Origin: Rhizobiaceae bacterium
Lineage (GTDB): Bacteria; Pseudomonadota; Alphaproteobacteria; Rhizobiales; Rhizobiaceae
DNA: 10,532 bases
Direction: 5' to 3'
Assembly (NCBI GenBank): GCA_913776675.1
Contig: CAJYRE010000106.1
Location: 1-10,532, forward strand
Made by a program: the position numbers and the translations under genes. The first letter of the stretch is position 1, and each line of letters starts with the position of its first letter. The notes below the pieces were generated by a model. It worked only from the letters and a program-made list of their open reading frames with translations, had not been told where the DNA came from and did not search any database. Positions 5,952 through 10,532 of the stretch are shown one piece after another.

Positions 5952-6097
5952 CCATGCATCTCCGTTTGTCTTTTGGACACCGGCGTCACGGTCCGCAACA
6001 AATTGCTGACAAGAATAGCATTGTTTGTGGCGAAGACGAGGGGGAGGCCCCTCATCCTCTCAGTTTTTAGGCCAAGACCGAAGATTGTGAACGGTTT

Positions 6098-7366
6098 TCA
6101 CGCCAGCCAGTCTGGAATCTGATCCAGTCCAATCAGATCGTCATAGCTCGGACGTTTGCGAATCACATGGAATTCGCCCTCTTTCACCAGCACTTCGGGC
6201 ACCAGCCGTCGGGTGTTGTAGGTGCCAGCCTGAACCGCGCCATAGGCACCGGCAGAGCCAACAGCCAACAAATCACCGGGCTTTGGCATGGCCATTTCCC
6301 GATCCAGCGCCAGATAATCGCCGGTTTCGCAGACCGGACCCACCACATCGGCGCGAATACGTGGCGCACTGGCGGCGGAAATGGTCACGGGACGAATTTC
6401 GTGATGCGCTTCATAAAGAGTCGGGCGGATCAGGTCATTCATGGCAGCATCGACAATCACAAATGTCTTGTCACCGCCATCCTTTACGTAAACCACTTCC
6501 GTTACCAGAATGCCCGCGTTGCCAACAATCAGGCGGCCCGGTTCGGTGATGATCTTGCAATCCAGCCCGGCCAGTTGCTCTGTGACGATTTTGGCATAGG
6601 CAGATGGCTCTGGCGGCGGATTGTTGTCATCCTTGTAGGGAATGCCAAGGCCACCGCCCACATCCACATGATCAATGGTGTGGCCATCAGCCCGCAGGGT
6701 AGAAACCAGCTCCCGCAGCAGTTTGAACGCATCAGCAAAAGGCTGCAATTCGGTGATCTGGCTGCCGATGTGCATATCGATGCCGGTGACTTGAATGCCC
6801 TCCAGCGTGGCTGCTCGGGCATAAACGGCACGGGCGCGTTCATAGGAAATGCCGAATTTGTTTTCTTTCTTGCCGGTCGAGATTTTGGCGTGGGTGCCAG
6901 CATCGACATCGGGATTGATACGGAAAGACACATGCGCCTTTTTGCCGGCCTTCAGCGCCCGCTGATTGAGCACTTCCAGCTCCGGCTCAGATTCCACGTT
7001 GAAGCAATAAATGCCTGCTTCCAGCCCCAGATCCATCTCGGAGGGTGTTTTGCCAACGCCCGAAAACATGATGCGGTTGGCCGGAATGCCAGCGGCCAGC
7101 GCCCGGCGCAACTCGCCTTCTGACACCACATCCACGCCAGCCCCCAGTCGGCCCAGCGTTTTCAGCACGGCTTGATTGGAGTTGGCTTTCACGGCGTAGC
7201 AGACCATGGCATCCACGCCCTTGAAGGCCTCGGAAAACACCCGGTAATGGCGCTCCAGCGTGGCAGTGGAATAGCAATAGAACGGGGTGCCGACAGCCTC
7301 GGCGATCTCGGTCACAGCAACGTCTTCGGCGTACAGAACGCCGTCACGATATTGAAAATGGTTCAC
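6098..7366 (-). CDS. lysA: Diaminopimelate decarboxylase
   Basis: PLP enzyme that decarboxylates meso-diaminopimelate to L-lysine, the last step of the DAP pathway, in the cytoplasm. From GTG 7366 the protein is 422 residues, the usual LysA length. Fold-type III motifs are complete: PLP lysine K60 in YAVKAN (57-62), HIGSQ (199-203), phosphate-binding GGGLG (237-241), EPGR (275-278) and active-site CETGD (346-350), whose cysteine comes from the partner subunit of the dimer. I chose GTG 7366 because the protein then begins VNHFQYRDGVLYAEDV, as in LysA; further upstream the frame has basic, non-homologous sequence that overlaps the neighbouring lipoprotein gene. An AGGT lies about 8 bases before the GTG. 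It is 13 bp downstream of the LptM-like gene, so the two are almost certainly cotranscribed. Confidence 0.96.
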   Translation of the reverse strand: MNHFQYRDGVLYAEDVAVTEIAEAVGTPFYCYSTATLERHYRVFSEAFKGVDAMVCYAVKANSNQAVLKTLGRLGAGVDVVSEGELRRALAAGIPANRIMFSGVGKTPSEMDLGLEAGIYCFNVESEPELEVLNQRALKAGKKAHVSFRINPDVDAGTHAKISTGKKENKFGISYERARAVYARAATLEGIQVTGIDMHIGSQITELQPFADAFKLLRELVSTLRADGHTIDHVDVGGGLGIPYKDDNNPPPEPSAYAKIVTEQLAGLDCKIITEPGRLIVGNAGILVTEVVYVKDGGDKTFVIVDAAMNDLIRPTLYEAHHEIRPVTISAASAPRIRADVVGPVCETGDYLALDREMAMPKPGDLLAVGSAGAYGAVQAGTYNTRRLVPEVLVKEGEFHVIRKRPSYDDLIGLDQIPDWLA

Positions 7367-7379
7367 GGGCTTGACCTGT

Positions 7380-7571
7380 TCACAGCAGCGGATCGAGGAA
7401 GAATTTCTTGTCAGGTGTCTTGGCCTGGGCCGGTGCGCCGACCTTGTTCTGGTCTGCAACGGCCGTGCTGGGCTTATCCAGCGCGCCTTTGCGTCCGCAA
7501 CCGACCATGACGGTGCTGGTCGCCGCCAAAAGCAGGGCTGTGATTATCAATTTTTGATATGAAACGACCAT
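7380..7571 (-). CDS. lptM: LptM-like small outer-membrane lipoprotein
   Basis: A 63-residue lipoprotein precursor. The signal peptide is positively charged (K7) with a hydrophobic core (LIITALLLAATSTVMV) and ends at G24-C25. The mature protein begins CGRKGALDKP, close to the CGxKGPLxxP hallmark of LptM/YifL, followed by a short polar tail. In E. coli LptM binds the LPS translocon and helps LptD disulfide maturation; in this organism the role is inferred from similarity. The lipobox is unusual in having Met at -3 (MVGC), and the conserved Pro is Ala. ATG 7571 has CAGGA a few bases upstream; a longer in-frame version would run into the argH terminator. It precedes lysA by 13 bp, a linkage reminiscent of yifL-dapF in E. 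coli. It is probably transcribed from a promoter in 7572-7680 or by read-through from argH. Confidence 0.82.
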   Translation of the reverse strand: MVVSYQKLIITALLLAATSTVMVGCGRKGALDKPSTAVADQNKVGAPAQAKTPDKKFFLDPLL

Positions 7572-7624
7572 CGTGTCCTGTTCCAACGTGGAGAAAACTT
7601 TACTGTTCTGGACCTTGCTTAGCG

Positions 7625-7655
7625 AAAAATCGGGGCTTTGGGCACCCCGATTTTT
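7625..7655 (-). terminator. Rho-independent terminator downstream of argH
   Basis: AAAAATCGGGG (7625-7635) and CCCCGATTTTT (7645-7655) form a perfect 11-bp stem around a 9-nt loop. Read on the minus strand, the GC-rich part of the stem is followed by a run of five T. It lies 25 bp after the argH stop codon and 53 bp before the LptM-like start codon, so it should separate argH transcription at least partly from lptM-lysA. The A/T arms make it look bidirectional, but no plus-strand gene ends here. Confidence 0.85.
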
Positions 7656-7680
7656 GTGATGAGCAAATGTCTTTGTGTGA

Positions 7681-9084
7681 TCAATTGCGCGAACGCCACC
7701 ATTTGATCTGTTTGCGCACTTCATCGGGGGCTGTGCCGCCATAGCTCTTGCGGCTGGCAACCGAGGCTTCCACCGTCAGCACATTGTAAATGTCTGCCGT
7801 GATGGCCGGGTGAATGGCCTGCAAATCCTCAAGCGAAAGGTCGGCCAGATCGCAGGCCTTTTCCTCTGCCAAGGCAACAGCGCGGCCCGTCACATGGTGG
7901 GCATCGCGGAAGGGAAGGCCCGCCTCGCGCACCAGCCAGTCGGCAAGGTCCGTTGCCGTGGAATAGCCAGAGCCAGCGGCGGCCCGCATCTTGTCGGCCC
8001 GAACCTCCAGATCGCGGATCATGCCGGTCATGGCCGCCAAGGACAGCTCAAGGCTTTCGGCAGCGTCAAACACCTGTTCCTTGTCTTCCTGCATATCCTT
8101 GGAATAGGCCAAAGGCAGGCCCTTCATGATGGTCAGAAGGGCAATCAATGAGCCATTGATGCGGCCGGTCTTGGCGCGCACCAGTTCTGCGGCATCCGGG
8201 TTTTTCTTTTGCGGCATGATGGATGAGCCGGTGGAAAACGCATCCGAGAGGCGGATAAAGCCAAACTGCGCCGTGGACCAGATGACGATTTCCTCAGCCA
8301 AGCGCGACAAATGGGTGGCGCAAATGGCAGCGATGGAGAGAAACTCCAGCGCAAAATCGCGGTCTGATACGGTATCGATGGAATTGCGGGTGGGTTCGCG
8401 GAAGCCAAGGGCTTTGGCCGTCATGTGGCGATCAATATTATAGCCGGTGCCTGCCAATGCCGCAGAGCCAATCGGGCTTTCATCCAGATGTTCAATGGCG
8501 TGGCGCACCCGCTGACGGTCACGGCCAAACATTTCCACATAGGCCATGCAGTGATGGCCAAAAGTGACAGGCTGGGCGGTTTGCAAATGGGTAAAACCCG
8601 GCATGACGGTTTCGGCATGTTCCTGAGCGCGATCGAGGAAGGCATCAATCAGGTTGGTCAGCAGCGTTTCGGTTTTTTGCAGCTCTTCCTTGACCCAGAG
8701 GCGGAAATCCAGCGCCACCTGATCGTTGCGGGAGCGGGCGGTGTGAAGGCGGCCAGCGGCGGGACCAATCAGGGTGGCCAATCGCGCTTCGATATTCATA
8801 TGAATATCTTCCAGCTTGCGGGAAAACTCGAACTGCCCGGCTTCGATTTCTGACAAAATCGTGTTCAGGCCATCCACGATTTTATCTTTGTCTTCGCCGG
8901 AAATAATGCCTTGATGCGCCAGCATGGTGGCGTGGGCAATGGAGCCGCGAATATCTTGTGCGTAGAGTTTCTTGTCGAAACCGATTGATGCGTTTATCTC
9001 CTCCATAATGGCGGCTGGGCCAGAGGCAAAACGGCCGCCCCACATCTGGTTGGAGGATTTCGTGTCCTTGGTTTCCTCAGCCAT
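7681..9084 (-). CDS. argH: Argininosuccinate lyase
   Basis: Cytoplasmic enzyme that splits argininosuccinate into arginine and fumarate, the last step of arginine synthesis; it belongs to the fumarase/aspartase superfamily and works as a homotetramer. From ATG 9084 it has 467 residues, normal for the family. Motifs are intact: NQMWGGRF near the N-terminus, TARSRNDQ (115-122), the THLQ histidine H166, and the signature loop [11 protein letters not shown] (286-296) with catalytic S287. The in-frame TTG at 9090 would add two residues (MSMAEE); ATG gives [13 protein letters not shown], the form usual in rhizobia, although the only AGGA (9098-9095) is 10 nt from the ATG and 4 nt from the TTG. It is transcribed divergently from tlpA with 24 bp between start codons and ends at its own terminator. 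Confidence 0.97.
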   Translation of the reverse strand: MAEETKDTKSSNQMWGGRFASGPAAIMEEINASIGFDKKLYAQDIRGSIAHATMLAHQGIISGEDKDKIVDGLNTILSEIEAGQFEFSRKLEDIHMNIEARLATLIGPAAGRLHTARSRNDQVALDFRLWVKEELQKTETLLTNLIDAFLDRAQEHAETVMPGFTHLQTAQPVTFGHHCMAYVEMFGRDRQRVRHAIEHLDESPIGSAALAGTGYNIDRHMTAKALGFREPTRNSIDTVSDRDFALEFLSIAAICATHLSRLAEEIVIWSTAQFGFIRLSDAFSTGSSIMPQKKNPDAAELVRAKTGRINGSLIALLTIMKGLPLAYSKDMQEDKEQVFDAAESLELSLAAMTGMIRDLEVRADKMRAAAGSGYSTATDLADWLVREAGLPFRDAHHVTGRAVALAEEKACDLADLSLEDLQAIHPAITADIYNVLTVEASVASRKSYGGTAPDEVRKQIKWWRSRN

Positions 9085-9108
9085 GCTCAATAGATCCTGG
9101 AGATGTCA
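9085..9108. promoter_or_regulatory. 24-bp divergent argH/tlpA gap with overlapping ribosome-binding sites
   Basis: Within GATCCTGGAG (9093-9102) the plus strand gives GGAG (9099-9102), spaced six bases from the tlpA ATG at 9109, and the minus strand gives AGGA (9098-9095) for argH. The gap cannot also hold two promoters, so promoter elements for each gene must lie inside the 5' coding sequence of the other. The GGAG position also decides the tlpA start: the in-frame ATG at 9103 directly abuts it and would have no spacing. Confidence 0.6.
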
Positions 9109-9771
9109 ATGACGAAAAAAAGACCATTGGGACTTCCTTCCGCCAAACTGGTTGCAATTGCGGCGATTGCCGGACTGTTTGCCGGTGCGGTTGCGGTATA
9201 CGTGAAGGAAGCGGGGTCTGGCAATGGCGCAACGCTTGCGGCCAGCACAGGATGCGAAACGGCAACAGCCACGCAAAAGGCGCTGGACCCGTTGGTGAAA
9301 GGGCAGGTTGCGGCCATTGTGGCGGCCAATCCACCGCGTATTTTGCAGAACATGTCCTTCAAGGATGCCAGTGGGGCGGATAAAACCCTGAAGGATTTCA
9401 AGGGTAAGGCGCTGCTGGTCAATCTGTGGGCCACATGGTGCATTCCCTGCCGTGAGGAAATGCCGGCCTTGAACGGTTTGCAGGCTGCAAAGGGTGGTGG
9501 TCAATTTGATGTGGTTGCCATCAATATCGACAGTGGCGGTGATGAAAAGCCCAAGGCATTTTTGGCCGACAATGGCATCAATCATTTGGGCTTTTACCGT
9601 GATAGCTCCATGGGTGTGTTCAATGCCTTGAAAAAAGAAGGCCTGGTGTTTGGCCTGCCCGCTACGCTGGTGATGGATAAAAACGGTTGCCTGCTGGGGT
9701 CGATGAATGGTCCCGCTGTGTGGGACAGCAATGACGCCAAGGCGTTGATCGATAAACTGACATCGCTTTGA
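9109..9771 (+). CDS. tlpA: Membrane-anchored thiol:disulfide interchange protein TlpA
   Basis: Thioredoxin-like periplasmic reductase anchored in the inner membrane; in Bradyrhizobium TlpA reduces copper chaperones and cytochrome oxidase subunit II during cytochrome aa3 assembly. The protein has 220 residues with a signal anchor at about 12-32 (AKLVAIAAIAGLFAGAVAVYV) and a thioredoxin fold with active site WCIPC (C111, C114) and cis-proline P184 (GLPATLV). Two more cysteines, C49 and C194, sit 62 residues before the first and 80 after the second active-site cysteine. As I recall, this is the spacing of the extra structural disulfide of B. japonicum TlpA. ATG 9109 is chosen because GGAG is six bases upstream. 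It is followed by a GST gene after 11 bp and probably forms an operon with it. Confidence 0.9.
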   Translation: MTKKRPLGLPSAKLVAIAAIAGLFAGAVAVYVKEAGSGNGATLAASTGCETATATQKALDPLVKGQVAAIVAANPPRILQNMSFKDASGADKTLKDFKGKALLVNLWATWCIPCREEMPALNGLQAAKGGGQFDVVAINIDSGGDEKPKAFLADNGINHLGFYRDSSMGVFNALKKEGLVFGLPATLVMDKNGCLLGSMNGPAVWDSNDAKALIDKLTSL

Positions 9772-9782
9772 AAGGTATTGAT

Positions 9783-10403
9783 ATGTTGAAAATCTGGGGG
9801 CGTGCCAACTCAATCAATGTCAAGAAAGTGCTGTGGATGGTCGAGGAGCTTGACCTTGTCTATCAGCGCATTGATGCCGGTGGGGCCTATGGCATTGTCG
9901 ATGATGAAGCCTATCGCGCCATGAACCCCAATGGCTTGGTGCCGGTTTTGGAAGATGGCGATGTGGTGCTGTGGGAATCCAACACCATCGTGCGCTATCT
10001 GGCCAACCGCTATGGCGATGACACGCTGAACGTGTCTGATCCGATTGCGCGGGCGAATGCCGAAAAATGGATGGATTGGGCCACATCCTCATTGGCAGGC
10101 ACATTCCGTGATCTGTTATGGGGCGTGGTACGAACGCCGGAAGATCAGCGCGATATGGTCAAAATCAATGCGGCCCGCGATGCCGTGGGCAAGCTTCTCA
10201 CCCTTGTTGATGCAGCCCTTGCCTCACAGGATTATCTGTCTGGCGATGCGTTCGGTGTCGGCGATATTCCGCTGGGCTGCTTTGCCTATGCCTGGTTTGA
10301 AATGCCGATTGAGCGGCCTGCTCTTCCAAATCTCGAAGCATGGTACAATCGGCTGAAAGGCCGTGGGGCCTATCAGCGGACGGTGATGACGCCTCTGACC
10401 TAG
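9783..10403 (+). CDS. Glutathione S-transferase family protein
   Basis: Cytosolic GST-fold protein, likely glutathione-dependent; the substrate cannot be told from sequence. The 206 residues show an N-terminal thioredoxin-like domain with MLKIWGRANSINVKKVLW (candidate catalytic S10 or N12), the LVPVLEDG turn with cis-proline P54, and the glutathione-binding ESNTIVRYLA (E65, S66). An all-helical C-terminal domain follows, including the DYLSGDAFGVGDIPLGCFAYAW N-cap region. ATG 9783 has AAAGGT (9771-9776) six bases upstream; the longer in-frame TTG at 9768 would overlap the tlpA stop. The 11-bp gap implies cotranscription with tlpA. A long hairpin begins about 60 bp after the stop. Confidence 0.9.
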   Translation: MLKIWGRANSINVKKVLWMVEELDLVYQRIDAGGAYGIVDDEAYRAMNPNGLVPVLEDGDVVLWESNTIVRYLANRYGDDTLNVSDPIARANAEKWMDWATSSLAGTFRDLLWGVVRTPEDQRDMVKINAARDAVGKLLTLVDAALASQDYLSGDAFGVGDIPLGCFAYAWFEMPIERPALPNLEAWYNRLKGRGAYQRTVMTPLT

Positions 10404-10404
10404 A

Positions 10405-10503
10405 GCATTTCCAGAAAAAGTGCGTAGCGGTTTTCCGTCCGGAAATGCGTGAAAACAAAGAGTGAGAGCGTTTCAATGTTTCCGTGAAACAGTGAAACGC
10501 TCT
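10405..10503 (+). repeat. Dispersed rhizobial intergenic palindromic repeat, copy D (most complete), ending in a long hairpin
   Basis: The element starts one base after the gst stop codon. GCATTTCC (10405-10412) pairs with GGAAATGC (10441-10448), enclosing AAAAAGTGCGTAGCGGTTTT; then comes GAAAACAAAGAGTGAG. The second part is a near-perfect hairpin: AGAGCGTTTCA (10465-10475) with TGAAACGCTCT (10493-10503), one mismatch, six more pairs, and a CGT loop. Such paired blocks are very common between genes in Rhizobiaceae (RIME-like; name not verified). The hairpin could protect or end the gst transcript, but no T-run follows. Positions 10504-10532 show no feature. Confidence 0.8.
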
Positions 10504-10532
10504 AAGCCGCCATCCTGCTTTTGATTATCGCG

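Noticed and set aside
6038..6053. GAGGGG/CCCCTC stem between lysA and the TIGR02302 gene as a terminator
   Set aside because: Six-pair stem with a 4-nt loop, and no T-run follows on the minus strand; not enough for a terminator call.
6167..7123. A 318-codon plus-strand ORF opposite lysA
   Set aside because: Antisense shadow of a complete LysA with every catalytic motif; composition is His/Gly/Gln-rich without a fold signature.
7380..7760. Longer 126-codon version of the LptM-like ORF
   Set aside because: It would start inside argH and run through the terminator; the internal ATG at 7571 gives a proper lipoprotein signal peptide.
1..10532. Defence system, mobile element, CRISPR array, tRNA or secretion locus
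   Set aside because: All space is accounted for by core genes and short intergenic regions; no integrase, transposase, regular repeat-spacer pattern or cloverleaf was seen.

Overview
This window looks like ordinary core chromosome of an alphaproteobacterium of the Rhizobiales, most likely the family Rhizobiaceae (Agrobacterium/Allorhizobium/Rhizobium-like; genus not settled). The grounds are the FtsE, ArgH, LysA and CpdR sequences, a CpdR-type cell-cycle receiver, a TIGR02302/DUF4175 protein, and several copies of the intergenic palindromic repeat common in Rhizobiaceae. I see no rRNA, tRNA, CRISPR array, insertion sequence, phage gene or defence system.

Layout, left to right. (1) Positions 1-992, minus strand: the 5' part of ftsX, overlapped by ftsE (divisome ABC transporter-like complex). 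(2) Positions 993-1312: an AT-rich divergent intergenic region holding a candidate CtrA box, a striking 15-bp inverted repeat and a smaller hairpin. (3) Positions 1313-3278, plus strand: a single-pass membrane protein with a DUF3426-like periplasmic domain, then hpt (purine salvage), then cpdR (receiver that controls ClpXP proteolysis). Degenerate copies of one dispersed repeat lie between and after these genes. (4) Positions 3327-9084, minus strand, read right to left: argH (last step of arginine synthesis), a Rho-independent terminator, an LptM-like lipoprotein, lysA (last step of lysine synthesis), and a large TIGR02302/DUF4175 membrane protein with a Gln/Met-rich C-terminal half. (5) Positions 9109-10403, plus strand: tlpA (membrane-anchored thiol-disulfide reductase) and a glutathione S-transferase-family gene 11 bp downstream, followed by a nearly complete repeat copy that ends in a long hairpin.

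How the genes fit together: ftsEX and cpdR are cell-division/cell-cycle genes, and TTAACCAT motifs upstream of both suggest possible CtrA control (inference). lptM and lysA are closely spaced and probably cotranscribed. tlpA and gst form a plausible thiol-redox pair. argH and tlpA diverge with only 24 bp between start codons, so their ribosome-binding sites overlap on opposite strands.

I did not find a convincing new system. The best leads are the structured leader upstream of the DUF3426-like gene, that gene itself, and the uncharacterised TIGR02302 protein.
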